Positions 52,801-63,934 of a DNA stretch of 64,000 nucleotides are shown here, piece by piece. The DNA comes from Lucifuga dentata. Taxonomy: Eukaryota; Chordata; Actinopteri; Ophidiiformes; Bythitidae. The translations under genes were made by a program, and so were the position numbers. The notes below the pieces were generated by a model, which saw only the letters and a list, made by a program, of their open reading frames with translations, searched no databases and was not told the DNA's origin. Location of the stretch: positions 35,464 to 99,463 of the forward strand of contig VXCM01001493.1 in the NCBI GenBank assembly GCA_014773175.1, given 5' to 3'. Numbering within the stretch: the first letter of the stretch is position 1; each line of letters opens with the position of its first letter.

Positions 52801-55800
52801 ACTACCCTCGTGTAAATTTGAAAGGACAGCTCGTTCCTTACTGGCATTGCTGTAATGCCTTTGGGATTCCAGATTGGCAGGTAGTGAGAACCAGTAAAAG
52901 AGATTTATTGACAGGTAGGTCTACACAAAGCTAATAGCAGATTACTGCACTTGTGAGATTCTGGAAACAAACCCAAAGCCTCAAGTTCATCATGTGCCAA
53001 GACTTTATCTCTTGCTGAGAATGAGGCTTATTATTTGGATTGATTTGTGACCAGTGAAGCAGAGTGTCGAAAGAAAACACGTATTATTCCAACATTTCAA
53101 ATGTCGCTTCTGTATCACCACAGGTAAAGCTGAATCTTATGTAAAATCATGTCTGTGATTTCGAGCAAAAGCACTAAGAAATACATAACTACAACCACAA
53201 ATTATAAGAACACCAATAAAAGCACAAGGACACAAGGAGGATTTTTCTACTATTGAAAAGTTATGGTTTAATTGTCTAAAAATACAATTATCTATTAATG
53301 CATGTCAGTGCAAAAATGCTTAGATGTGTCCTACAGGTATTTTGGAGTTTATAATTCACCTAACCTGCATGTCTTTGGACTGTGGGAAGAAACTGGAACA
53401 CCCAGGAGACAAAACTGGAACACCTCTCTACACAGACATGTGGAGCATGAAAACTCCACACAGAAAGGCCCCAAATCAGATTCAAACCCAGGACCTTCTT
53501 ACAGTGAGGCGACATCCCTAACCACCAAGCCACCGCACCACCCAGCTGGTAATTTTTATTCAAGAATAAACATTTTCAAGGATGTAAAACTTGGATCTGT
53601 ATCAGTACTAAATAGTGTGTGCTTAAATAATATTAAGAATAAAGAACAGGTTTGTGTTTGACTGATTAACCTGAATAACTGTTCATTCAAATTTAAGCGT
53701 ATCGTTGACACTTGCAGAATCGACTCCAAGTTTCTTCTATGTTCGGATAAATAGAAGTAAATGCTGGTCAACTAAAAGCTGTAGAACTGACTTACATTAA
53801 AACTGGTGCGAGGAGCTCGAATCAGAGCGTCTCTGTTGGCTCCGTCAGCAAACCGTCCTGTGTCCTCCAGAAATCTGTAGTCTATAGCAGAGGCAGCAAC
53901 CAAACAATCAGCACATATAACAGCAAAGGAGATGCATTTTTTTTTTTTTTTTTTNTTTTTTTTTTTTTTTTGTTTTTTTGCATGATTCAATTCAATTCAA
54001 ATAATTGTAATCATTAACCCTAAAGCTTATAGAAAGTTAAGCTGTTAGAATCTTTGACAAATCAAACTTAACAAATCACATTCTGGTTGTTAAGTTTGGT
54101 TGGGCTCTAGACTTTCAACAAGTCAAATCATGTTCAGAACATTTCTGTTTTTGGAGCGAGTTTTGTGGTATGAAAAGAATTAAAACAGATACTCACCACT
54201 GAGAAGAGCCATTTCATCAAACTGTGAAAGAGCCATGAAGGCGGTTTTATTTCTTACTCCGGTGCACCCAGAGTCTTCCTTGTGTTTCTTCACACACGGC
54301 AAACTGGAAAATATATAAGAGTGAAATCTTTTAGTAATGCTTCCATTTTCATGGAATTAAATTTTGTGTCATTTGACCTCACGCAGTTAGTGCACAAAGA
54401 GTTTCAAATGCCATCTGAGGTCAACTGAATAAGATACATAGACACAGATGGACAAACACTGCTGGATTTCTTTTTCTGGCACGTCATCCCAGAAAGATTT
54501 TCAAGATCAGAGAGCTAATAGAACCACAGAACAAAGCTGATGCTTCTCTGACAACATCAAGCTAAGACAATAAAAACCCCTAAGATACATCCACGTGTAA
54601 CTTTTATGTTCTGATTATAACCACTGCTAATGATTACGCTGAAAAAGGTATCTTGTAATCCAAACTCTGAAAGACCCATTTTGAGACACTTGCTGAGAGA
54701 GAGATTTGGCCAGGGTGTTCCAAAAAATGCATCCCAAGAAACTATGCAAAAGGAGCGCTGAATGATGCCCAAAACAACAGGCAACCATGGTCGGAGATGA
54801 CATCCCCTGGCACCCTGTTATGAATCTTAATGAAAAAACCAGGTACGACCTTCAGCATGTACTTGTAGTACTTGAAGGTTGAGTTGTAAAAACTTCAGCA
54901 TCCACAGAGTTCAAGGAATCGGCTGTGGACTGCTGCCATGACCAGTGGCATGTTGTTGCTGGCCACGAATCAAAGGAAAGCTCAGTGAAGAACAGTCAGC
55001 GATAAGAAAAACACCACTATAACTCACAAATATCAAGTTAGCGCATGGTAAGGTAAGAAGGAATATGTTTTTCAACTACTCTTACATAATTTCTTAGTGA
55101 AGTGAAAACAGCTTGTATGCACTGCAGAGATGAGTTCAAGGAAATGATCAAAGTGAAAATCTGTTCTCAGCTCAAATTATTCATGTGACCATACTGTAAT
55201 GTTTAAAAATATGACTTGATCACTCCATGAAAGGCCTTTTCCTCTTTTAAGATTTGGACAAATATGCGTTACATCACACTCACAACTACTTAACTATCCA
55301 AACTCATGGATAAACAGCACATGAATTTCATTAGAGTGGATTTGCCATTCCGGATATCTGGATGTATTCCCTGTCTTCACTTTTACTCAATAAAAAAGAC
55401 AAACCTTTTAGCCAATCCAGGAGAGACAGGCTGCAGGAGTTCAGAAGATTTTCAGATGATGCACCATGTATCATGAAGTTGTACCTCAGTCTTGCTCCTT
55501 CTTTTACTTTCACTATCCATTCCATACTGTCCAATAAAGTAGGCACATCCAAATATATATGCNCCCCCCCCCAAAGACAATATTCTTTGAACATTTGCAT
55601 AGGCCTGCTTGCTCATCAATGTAAATTTAAGACCTCCATCAGACACTGAACCTCATAACACATAACTGTTTGCAGAACTTATCCCACCCTCCTGTTATAT
55701 AAGTTAAAAAAAAAAAAAAAAATNTAAAAAAAAAAAAAAAAATCAGCTTTTACTTTTGTGTTTTTGGCTGCAATTGAGATTTGCCATCAAGTTCTAAATG

Positions 55801-57382
55801 TGAAGTAAGAGATCCAGCGTAAATCTTTCAATCTGCCATAATACCATATTAGAGAGGCATAAATTGTTGCGTTCATGCATAACCTCATGGGACACCCTGG
55901 TATTGTTAATTTGTGTTTTTGAAAGTACAACTGGAACTTCTATGCGTGTACTGAAGTCACAATCTTCATATTGTAGGGCTCAGTTCAGGAGACAGAACAG
56001 TAACTTTGTAGTTGTGCTTTAACTAAACTGCTTCTTTATAATCAGGTCATTTCATGCATTTAAAAATGAGTTAAGAAAAAAATATGCAATATAAATGTGT
56101 CAAAGGCCTACAAAACATGAAACAAGTTGTTTTTGCAGGTTCTGGTGTGTTTTTGAGAAAAATCTCACCTGCAAGACTGTGTGAGACAGACAGGACATCT
56201 GTACTTTGCCTCCTCTGATCCACACGCACCACAACTGTTAAAAAGACAAAACACCAATGTTATGTAATGCAATACAATGCAATCACATGGACAAGGACAC
56301 AAATTCATATACACACTGTGGGCAGTGAGATACACTTTAAGTACATGCACACTCCTTATAATTTGTGAGTTCACAAATTAATGGTTCATGTTTTTTGTTT
56401 TGTTTTTTGGGTAGGGCCCATATTTATAGCATATAATAATATTTTGGAGTTAATGTTATTCTAAGTTTGCAGCAAACATTTCAAGAGAAATCATTGTTTC
56501 AGTATGACGATATCTCTGTCACAAAGCGAGGTCCATAAAAAATAGTCAGTGGAGTTTGGTGTAGAAGAACTTGACTCTATGTTGAAGTAAAGCCCCTGGA
56601 CGTCAACCCCAGCAAACACCTTTGGGATGACCTGTGATCTGTGAGGCCTTATCACCCAACACTGACTACACTATGCTCAAATGACTTAAAGGAAGCAAAT
56701 CCCTGCAGCTAAGTTCCAAAATCTAGAAAAAAGTCTTCACAGGAGAGTAAAGGCTGTTAGAAAAGTTTGTAAAGTTTGGGTGTCCATATACTGTTGGCTA
56801 TGTACTGTACATTCAACCAAATTATAAACGTTATCAATACCAAAAGGCAAAGTCCACTTTTCATAAATGAGCAGTACATTGTTCAAGGAGTTTCGACCCC
56901 ACAACATGAGGAGTTTTTATGTTATGCAAAACAAGATTGGCACAATTAATAACAATTCAAAAACTACAAAAGGAATCAATACCAAAAATCACAGTGCACT
57001 TGTGTTAAATGTATAAAATTGACTTGTTCTTGATAAGCAGATCGATCAGGGTCTGCAAAGTTTAATAAGAGAGACAGGTGCTGCTTAAGCTAACTGTTGT
57101 TTGCTAACTTAGCAACTTAACACATTAAATACATGCACAATTCCTGTTTACCATTCAGAACTCAGGGGAAAAAAAAAAAACATTCGGAGTCCAAAAACAA
57201 AAGCCAAGAGATTCTTAAAAAGAACCTCACGTAAAGTAACTGTGGCTAACAGCGAGCTACCAGTTCGCTGTCTGTTAGCTAGCTGCTAAAAACACTTACT
57301 TTGCCAGCGACATCTTTCTTTTCGTCCCTTTCACTCCATCTTCTTCATCGTTGTTGTCTGCTTTGCTCTGCACAGCTGACAT
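30034..57382 (-). CDS. znhit6: Zinc-finger HIT domain-containing protein 6 (BCD1), complete, ten coding exons
   Basis: BCD1 is a nuclear assembly factor for box C/D snoRNPs, working with the RUVBL1/2 (R2TP) and NUFIP machinery. Exons, in transcript order: 57300-57382, 56169-56234, 54197-54303, 53796-53881, 52181-52284, 43463-43531, 43077-43157, 38808-38888, 32584-32708 and 30034-30557. All borders are AG..GT and phases agree, giving 441 aa. Residues 29-63 form the zinc-finger HIT domain with ligands C29, C32, C41, C44, C49, C53, H57 and C63. The BCD1 core follows: [63 protein letters not shown] and [14 protein letters not shown], all strongly like human ZNHIT6. The N-terminus before the finger is only 28 aa, while the last exon adds a 174-residue acidic tail. 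Intron 5 is the largest (about 8.6 kb) and most transposon-rich. Confidence 0.94.
31011..31083. repeat. (GT)n(AT)n followed by poly-T with single N
   Basis: Simple-sequence block. The N at 31060 splits the homopolymer and marks an assembly join of uncertain length. Confidence 0.9.
35786..35826 (-). repeat. SINE-like repeat, 3'-end fragment
   Basis: On the minus strand it reads GGCGGGTATAGAGAATGGAT followed by GGAT units, the terminal segment of the same common fish repeat found at 10165-10345. Confidence 0.55.
39199..39610. repeat. TTAA-bounded dispersed repeat, family B, copy 1
   Basis: Shares with 46923-47491, in the same orientation, the ordered segments GGAGGTGGG..AAAAGCTGCC, CATAGAGAGGGGA, AATCATATAAAC, TTCATTTTAG.AGAGGGGA, AATATAAA and CACAGACCCCC..TGG.AAAGGGGTTTC. 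The ends resemble imperfect inverted repeats (AAGCTTCATC left, GGAAGCACAC right). No coding capacity is recognised; about 412 bp. Confidence 0.7.
40715..40805. repeat. (AGT)n trinucleotide microsatellite
   Basis: About 25-30 AGT units with a few interruptions. The poly-Leu open frame on the opposite strand is only this repeat. Confidence 0.95.
41990..42500 (+). mobile_element. L2/CR1-like LINE, 3'-terminal fragment
   Basis: Two overlapping frames together give the typical end of fish LINE reverse-transcriptase ORFs: [20 protein letters not shown] in one frame (from about 42220) and [17 protein letters not shown] in another (to 42377), so a frameshift lies between them. The stop is followed by a short 3'UTR ending near GGCACCTTTAAATAAAATG. 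The element is 5'-truncated and inactive. Confidence 0.8.
42604..42883 (-). mobile_element. RTE-type LINE 3' fragment with 17-bp target duplication
   Basis: On the minus strand the insert encodes the C-terminal end typical of RTE/BovB-like reverse transcriptases (motifs of the [39 protein letters not shown] and IRCGDP type, partly frame-disrupted). It is flanked by a perfect 17-bp direct repeat, TTACTACTGCTGTCATT, at 42587-42603 and 42884-42900. The A/G-rich 3' tail abuts the left copy, fitting target-primed insertion of a 5'-truncated element. A second copy starts at 63935. Confidence 0.85.
46923..47491. repeat. TTAA-bounded dispersed repeat, family B, copy 2
   Basis: Bounded by TTAA at both ends (46923-46926 and 47488-47491). 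The ends form imperfect inverted repeats: left AGGCCGCATTATGCTTCATCC, right (reverse complement) GGGCAATATGCTTACTCC. It is about 569 bp and carries an internal segment of roughly 140 bp (about 47250-47390) that is absent from copy 1. No transposase is recognised, so it looks like a non-autonomous inverted-repeat element. Confidence 0.75.
50500..50600 (+). mobile_element. LINE ORF fragment
   Basis: Encodes [19 protein letters not shown], which matches the recurring SQLRW.GH..RMP motif near the C-terminus of fish non-LTR retrotransposon ORFs. Sequence diverges immediately afterwards, so only a short piece survives. Confidence 0.55.
51564..52165. mobile_element. TTAA-bounded inverted-repeat element, family A, best copy (602 bp)
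   Basis: TTAA at 51564-51567 and 52162-52165 bounds the element. The left terminus (AGGACCATACCAGCCATTTT..GCATGTTTGAGCC..TTACTGACAATCATTTCCCAAAG) is matched by the reverse complement of the right terminus over roughly 95 bases. A second inverted repeat sits at its centre (51971-51983 and 51988-52000, 13 bp perfect with a 4-nt loop). There is no transposase. Related copies are at 568, 15657-15905 and 16911. TTAA flanks suggest a piggyBac-like mobiliser, but this is inference. Confidence 0.8.
53335..53560 (-). repeat. SINE-like dispersed repeat, 5' half (antisense)
   Basis: The plus strand carries AATTCACCTAACCTGCATGTCTTTGGACTGTGGG, a CTCCACACAGAAAGGCCCC block and TTCAAACCCAGGACCTTCTT, the last being the antisense form of a tRNA B-box-like segment (GGTCCTGGGTTTGAATC). 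Reversed, the order is tRNA-like head, then the shared body. It is a common fish repeat; the tRNA-like part is not a functional tRNA gene. Confidence 0.7.
56545..56815 (+). mobile_element. Tc1/mariner transposon 3' remnant
   Basis: Contains a decayed transposase C-terminus: the frame around 56590 reads [14 protein letters not shown] followed by a stop, matching the conserved SPDLNPIEHLWDEL motif that carries part of the catalytic triad region. Downstream, GGGTGTCCATATACTG..TGTACTGTA is the usual terminal inverted repeat form (GGTGTCCACATACTTTTGG). The element is inactive and 5'-truncated, and is distinct from the one at 25307. Confidence 0.8.
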
Positions 57383-57560
57383 TATATCGGTTGTTGGTAA
57401 AATTAAAGAGCACATTTCAGAGGAATAGCAGCCACGCGTTTTAGTTTACAGCACCAAAACAAACTCACTTCCGCCAGCGGAGCAGCAGCAGAAGCAGCAC
57501 GTGGCGATGAATTCCGGTTTGAAACCTGCTCATTGGCGCCTCCCAGTGTTGAAGTATAGG
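57383..57560 (-). promoter_or_regulatory. znhit6: znhit6 5'UTR and promoter
   Basis: Upstream of the ATG, CACTTCCGC at 57466-57474 is an inverted ETS-type site (GCGGAAGTG) and CACGTG at 57498-57503 is an E-box. This combination without a TATA box is typical of housekeeping ribosome-biogenesis promoters. The transcription start site is not visible from sequence alone. Confidence 0.55.
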
Positions 57561-59770
57561 AAATACAGTGTCCTCTTATGAAGATCAACGGAAACGACTT
57601 TAAAATAATACACTGTTATAATTTGAGAAAGCATTACGAACATTAAACTGGGGTTTGAAGATCCAATGTGCTAGACAATATGTCAACATTTAATAAAAAT
57701 TCAGTATTATATGAATCACCTTGCCCCATTATGGGTTCAACCATTTTTATTTGTGAGCATTTTTCGTGTGAAAAAAAAAAAAGTGTATAAACCAATTCTT
57801 TATTTAAACCTGGATATAGTAAGCAAATTTGAAAATACAATCCTCTGAAAGACTGTCCAATCCATTCTATTTCTTCCACCTTAAGGGGACTATAATTCCA
57901 TAATATACTAAAACATGCCATGTCAGGATAATCTAGATTTTCACTGCTGGTGGCATGTTTATGTTCACCAACTGTGTTGTCTTAGTTCATCAAATATAAA
58001 AACAATCACAAGTAAGATGATACTCAAATTTCATGCTGTTGCAATGAATTAAATCTTTGTTTTGGTGGTGTTATGGTGTGAATATTGCCTATTTCATGCA
58101 ATTATTTCACAGTAATGAAATGCCTGACAAATATTTGCACCATGTGCTTTAAAATTATACTATTAACCATAAAAATATGCACATTTTTTATTTTGCTCAC
58201 AAAAATAATTCACACTTAATGTTATTCTCATGTCTAACAACTTATTTTTTTATGACTTTCACTGACCCATGAAAAGCAGCATGACCTTTTCAAACTATTG
58301 ATTTGACATGCTTTGGAATTTTATGATGGCTACAAACCTGAGCTGTTAATTTGCAAGTCTTTGCAGCAGCAGTTAACCGGTTCAAATTTGTGAAATACCC
58401 TGATCATTTGTCTGTTACTTTATGTGCAGTGGGTTTATTGTGGTAGTGGATCAATTTCTGTATTTTTGAAATATGGCCATGTGTGTTGTATGGCAGAGTA
58501 CAAACACTCCACCTTGATGAACAAATGATTTCCATTTGATGTTAAATTTTTTTTTAGCTGCCAGCATCAAAAAGAGGATTGCAAGAAAAATGCAGTTTTC
58601 TTCTTTTTACTCACAACTCATATTATCTAAGCTAATTCATTTTGCAGAGTGAAACTGAGATGACATCTTTCTTTATAAATCACATTCTGACATCAAATTC
58701 ACAGAGTACCAAAGTACAATAATTTGATGGTGACTTCAATGATCCAGAAAACATTCAAGGGTGATCTGCAAAACCCACTCTTCTGCCCACAAGGCTTCAA
58801 TGTTACTGTGTGAAAGATCCAAACCATTCTAATCTAAAAAAAAAAAAAAAAAAAAAAAAGATTATACGTGGGTATAAAGTTATTCCAAGTGTTATTCTTC
58901 CAAACCTACTGTATAATTACATAGTGACCTTTCCTTTCATCAAAAATTACCAAACCATTTGTAGATAAAATGTACCATTTATTTGTTGTCAACATATTTA
59001 CATTTGCATCCAACTTTATCCTCCACAGACTTTATATAATTACACTTTGTTCATGGTAATATAATTTAAGAATATGATGACTGTTTTTTTAAAGGGTTCT
59101 GACTCTGGCCTACTGTAGCTGCCAGTCCATCAAACCACCACAGAATGAGCTGAAAAATATGAAAAACACACAACCATACATGTGTATACACACAAATACA
59201 TCTTTTAAACATAAATACTTCTTTAGACTGAGTTGTTGCTGACCAAATAGTTCTCTGAGATTATAACTTACTGTGGTACAGTAATATGAACAAAAACAAA
59301 AAGGATATAAATAAACATACAGTATGCTGTCAATATATACACAGGAAATGTAACAACTCACTGATGACTCATTCTCTGTTGCAGCACCAATGATAGGTTT
59401 CCCTTGAAGAACCTACCAAACAGATGGAAAAGCTACAAAAATATGTAGTGTATCAAAAACTGGTTCATAAATTAGAAATGACCAAATCAACATTAAGTAC
59501 TCATACAACAAAACAAATCTTGATGTAACCGGTACATACGACGTGAAGGCAAAAAAAAAAAAAANAAAAAAAAAAAAAAAGACGATCTTGACATAAGCAT
59601 CTATTCTAGAAAGGAAATGAGCAGGTAGAGGTAGAGCACCATCTGTCAAGATGTACATGTCCGACTGGGCAGGACAAAAAAGACAAAAATATTATGAAAA
59701 CAACATAAAATATAACCTTTCATTGGAAATGCAATATTTAAATCACTCACACATTATCCACATGCTATTG
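57561..59770. other. Intergenic region between znhit6 5' end and col24a1 3' end
   Basis: AT-rich sequence with several A-runs (57769-57781, 58837-58859, and one with an N at 59565). No gene or recognisable transposon is seen. Confidence 0.65.
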
Positions 59771-60343
59771 CACTCATATAAACCTTTATTTAGACAGTGC
59801 TCCTTTTTCGTGGCCTGGCACTCTCCTTCGGGTTAGGCCTCCGTTTAGGATGGCTAGGGTGCGTTGGGAGTGAGGGTTTCNCTGGCACTCTCCTTCGGGT
59901 TAGGCCTCCGTTTAGGATGGCTAGGGTGCGTTGGGAGTGAGGGTTTCTGGGGTTTAGATAGGTTATTACGTAATCAGGCCCTACCCTATGATCGGGGGTA
60001 ATATGGGTCCAGAGTGCAGCCAACCTAAGCACCTTTTGACAGACAAAAAAATACTTTACTCATTTGTTTGATAAATATTGGTATACACTGTTGTCCTTTG
60101 GCCTGCTTGGCCTGGATGTTCCATAGAGATCGAGTTCCACCATGGTGGTCCGCTTTCGATCGGGCATTGGGCGATTGTTGCTCTCTCCAAGCCTCATTTA
60201 CTGTCTCAGAGAACACCACGAACTCCCATGGACACCCATCCTGGCTTGGTATTCGAGCCTCTCTTCGGTAGGCAGCCATTTTGTATAACAGCCTTGTGTT
60301 TTAGTAGTTCATATAAGTATGTTATGGGAGGAAGATGTTGACC
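59771..60343 (-). promoter_or_regulatory. col24a1: col24a1 3'UTR (predicted) with GC-rich ORF-bearing block
   Basis: The 3'UTR begins after the TGA at 60344-60346. The first minus-strand AATAAA is at 59785-59790, predicting a 3'UTR of about 570 bases. Positions 59800-60280 are strikingly richer in G, C and CpG than the flanks and contain an open frame from 60279 to 60025 (MAAYRREARIPSQDGCPWEF...). A perfect 66-bp duplication around the N at 59881 is an assembly artefact inside this block. Confidence 0.5.
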
Positions 60344-63253
60344 TCAAAGGAAGCAGACTGGCCCAACTTCTGTATGTCGCTGACTATGGGCCTGTGATGC
60401 GGGAATTTCCTGTATTTCTACAATAGGTAGCTGACGGCTATCCTGAGTATGGAAGAAGAAATGCGACTGGTGCCAGCTGCCATCATGGATCTGCAAGAGG
60501 ATAGAGATTATCTTTATGATTCATATTCCAAACTGAAATACACCATAAATACTTCAGGATATGTTTGGAGATCTTTTAAAAATAAAATAAAATAAAATAT
60601 TTCTATATTTTATTTAGTTGTGTCAATTCAGACTAAAGCAAACTGGTTTATTCAATACAAAAAAAATGGCAAAAACTATTCACGTCTCTGCAAATACATA
60701 AAACTATAACCAGAGCTTTAAGGTGGATTTATCTGCAAATCTGTCTCTGTCTGATACCCTTCATTCTCTGCTATGCTCTCACTTGCAAGTTTACCAAGGA
60801 GTACTGCTTGGAATTTTGACAGTTTTTCTAAAGGAGAAATACCTCAAAAGTGTATTATACAAATATCACATCAAATTAGTTATTTTTATATTGATACTCA
60901 AGAAAAAGTTTCGACCACATTCAAAAGTCATCAAAACTAAAGCTTCCTGTGACTTTTGGGCTGATGAAGGTTAAACAACCATGAGGAAATCAAATCGTCG
61001 ATCAAAAATGGCAGTTCTAGACTGCAACATAGGACATGTTCATGGACAGCTGGTTTAGCGCTCATGTGACCAAAGACAACCTGCAACAACCTCCATCTGA
61101 ATCTTCACAAATTCAGGAATAAAATCTCACAGTTTGAGTGATGCTGTGACCCACGTCTACAGAAATCCAATAGGAATACAAAAATTAATTACGGCAAACA
61201 TTTATCTTCCACCAGACATTCATCTCACAAGCTGAAATACATCTTGTTCACTCAGACAGTGATATCTGTCTCACTCAGTGTGACACTCTGTGAATCTTTA
61301 AGATCACTTAATCGCGCTCATCTGTAATTGCCTTAAAAGACAAGTCCAAGTCAAGTCAGATAAGCCAGACTAAGAAACAGTTTCTACCCTTGGGTCATCA
61401 GAACACTAAATCACCGCTGACCTGGACATTACTCTGTCAATGTTGCCATCATGTGCAATTCTGTTCCCATGGCACCTTGTTCACCACTTCAATCGTTACC
61501 ATGTAAACTGTGAAATATATTCTGATTGCTGCTAACTACCTGGTGTTTATAACTCTGTGCAATACTTACTGATTGCTGCTACCATCCCTGCTACTGTTGT
61601 AAATATCGAACACACATCTATATATAAATATACTTGATACACTTTTTTTGATATACTTTGATATACACTTTGATAAGTATATTTATCTTTTCAGCTGTGT
61701 AAATATAATTTAAATAGATGTGTACAAAGTTGTTTTTACTCTTTTTTATACTTTATATTATGCACTAAGGGAGAAGCACCTGTAATTTCATTATATGTTA
61801 CGTATAATGATAATAAAGCTATTCTATTCTAGATACACAGCCAAGATCAAATTCCACCGATATGTTCAGTTCTTTTTTTTTTTTAAACACAGACCTGAAT
61901 GTAAGAGTGACCTGCTCATTACCTTGCACTCGTCTTGTAGCACATGTGGTTCAAGTAGCGTGTCTTCCTCAAACACCTGTTTGTTCCAGCCGTGAAAGCG
62001 TAGCTTAGCGTTCTCGTAGGGCTCGGGGCTGGTGGAACTGAAGCTGTCTGTGGTACCGTAGGGTGGATCAATTAGGCAGTGGACTGTGATGCTGTGAGTG
62101 GCCTCAGTGCTCAGCAAATGGAGAAACTTCATTTGCACTTTCCCTACACCAAACACCATCTGTGGGGGAAAGAACAGATTATGTATCTGAAACTCCTACA
62201 ATGTCTCCTGCAGGATGGAGTACCTTTACAGTTATTAGTTGTCTCAATAGTAACATTTCTTCATCAATCTAGTAGTTAAAAATAAGTTTTACAATTGTAC
62301 TGAATGTTTTATGGTAATATTTTACACCAAGTGGCAAGGTTCAAACATTTGAATGAGATCTGAAGATTTGAGGTCCCTGTCAGCACATAACTGTCCAAAC
62401 TGCCCAAACCACTGGAACAGCCTGCTCTTGGTTCAAGAGATGACACTGTTGCACTATTTCGATTTATTAATACTTGTATGAAGTCAAATTTCAAACATCC
62501 CACTATCTGCATCTTCTCGTAAATTCGGAGTTACCTTATTAGAGGCCAGTGGATGTAAACAGGTCTGCCCCCCAGCCGTGAAGTTGCAGAAGACCTTGAA
62601 GGCGTCTGAAGTACAGCCTACATTTGGATCAATCCAGTACCAATCTGAAGCAGAAAAAAGTAAAGAGAAAACAAGACAATGACAAATAGAAATAACATTA
62701 TTATTAATCAACTTTACATATATAGCACATATTAAAACATAGTTCCTAAGGATCTTCACAAAAACATGGGTATATTGCTTCTCTTTGGTATTTGATTGAT
62801 CAAAACCACACCATCTTTGAGTTTGTGATGACAGTCCAGCAGGTCTTTGCAGACACGAGCCGGGTTCTCCCGTGTGCCAAGAGGCTTTTTGATGTTCTCG
62901 ATCACACTGCTCAGGTAATGCAGAGTTTTAAGGATCACCGAGTTCTGATCTGGCAAGGTCGTCTCAATGTTCTGGTAACTCTGGTAAGCAGCAGAAGAAA
63001 GACAGTGGAGATGTGAATATGCACAAACTGATGACCGTCAACTCCAAACTCCAAAATTATATGAGTGGCTTTATTGCAACAGAATCCTAAACATATTACA
63101 TTTATTATATCAGTCTGTCCATCTACTGATTCATCCATCTGATAACCTCTCAACCATTCATTCTAATGGGTATATTAAATACTTTACCTCGGTCCTAAGC
63201 GCAGCATTGTAGTCATGCAGACTGTAGACTGCTGAGTCGTCATATATCTGCCT
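60344..63253 (-). CDS. col24a1: Collagen type XXIV alpha 1, C-terminal exons (partial gene)
   Basis: Encodes the visible part of the fibrillar-collagen C-propeptide (COLFI domain), which selects and trimerises chains in the endoplasmic reticulum before secretion. Exons in transcript order: 63188-63253 (its upper border could instead be 63247), 62812-62980, 62535-62644, 61923-62159 and 60344-60490. Phases match at every junction. Landmarks are [88 protein letters not shown] and the terminal EVGPVCFL, carrying eight cysteines as in fibrillar collagens. The last exon is 147 bp, a usual size. The triple-helix exons lie right of the window. Choice of COL24A1 over COL27A1 rests mainly on znhit6 being its neighbour. 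Confidence 0.9.
60491..61922 (-). other. col24a1: col24a1 last intron
   Basis: Contains a plus-strand LINE 3' end (about 61340-61832). The rest is AT-rich and unremarkable. Confidence 0.75.
61340..61832 (+). mobile_element. Non-LTR retrotransposon 3' end
   Basis: A degraded reverse-transcriptase C-terminal segment (ACAGTTTCTACCCTTGGGTC region) is followed by a long 3'UTR ending CACCTGTAATTTCATTATAT..ACGTATAATGATAATAAAGC and a short TATTCTATTCTA tail. Ends of the form TGTAATTTCGTTGT..ACAATGACAATAAAG plus a short tail repeat are characteristic of fish LINEs. The clade is not assigned. Confidence 0.65.
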
Positions 63254-63934
63254 CTGGATTCAAAATTAACATATTCAGTTCAATGAAAAAAGAGATCTGA
63301 TGGCCTATTCATAAGAATGAAGAATGTGACATGAAAAAAAAAACAGTTTCATAATGCTTACAGTTTACACTGAGCCAGAGGAAAGCAATGAAAGAAGTCT
63401 TGCATCAATAAACTATAACATTCCTAACATTAGTAAGGGAACAATAACACATTCCACTCAACAACAACACTACAACAATCACATCATGTGTGTAAACAGA
63501 GAAGACATTTGATATAGTTTTTCTTTCTTAGAATTGTTAAACAGAAAAGGGATGGTGGAAAGCTCCTTGTTTATCCAGAAGTTATGAGCGATAAGGGATA
63601 CGAGTCTGGTTTCTACTACCACGCTGCAAAAGGCAACTATTGATCTCTGCTGAGTAACGTTACAGTCAGTCCTTTAGCACAACTTCTCTGGAACAAATGA
63701 TTTGTTGTCTTGTAGCAAACATGTAAAACAAAAGGTGCTTTTGATCTAGATTCATAAACAAGCTGAGCTGAACTGGCTCGAGCATTTCCTGTCTTAGGTC
63801 TACTGTCAGACAAATGATTGCTATCACTTTTTGAACTTCTGTTACAAGTTTATCTAAGCTTGGCCTCGCACCAGGCGTGGGAGGAAGAGAAATGTCATTG
63901 GGTTATTTGGCAAACAGAATCAGATGAAGACATA
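63254..63934 (-). other. col24a1: col24a1 intron (partial)
   Basis: No further collagen exon with Gly-X-Y repeats is recognised in this stretch, so the triple-helix coding exons must lie further right. Confidence 0.65.

Larger units (their letters stand above)
52285..57299 (-). other. znhit6: znhit6 introns 1-4
   Basis: Besides the exons listed for znhit6, this holds a SINE-like antisense fragment (53335-53560), a T-run with N (53955), an A-run with N (55724) and a mariner/Tc1 3' end (56545-56815). Nothing else is recognised. Confidence 0.7.

Noticed and set aside
53490..53530. tRNA gene suggested by the B-box-like GGTTTGAATC (antisense)
   Set aside because: It is the head of a dispersed SINE-like repeat and does not fold into a complete cloverleaf by eye.
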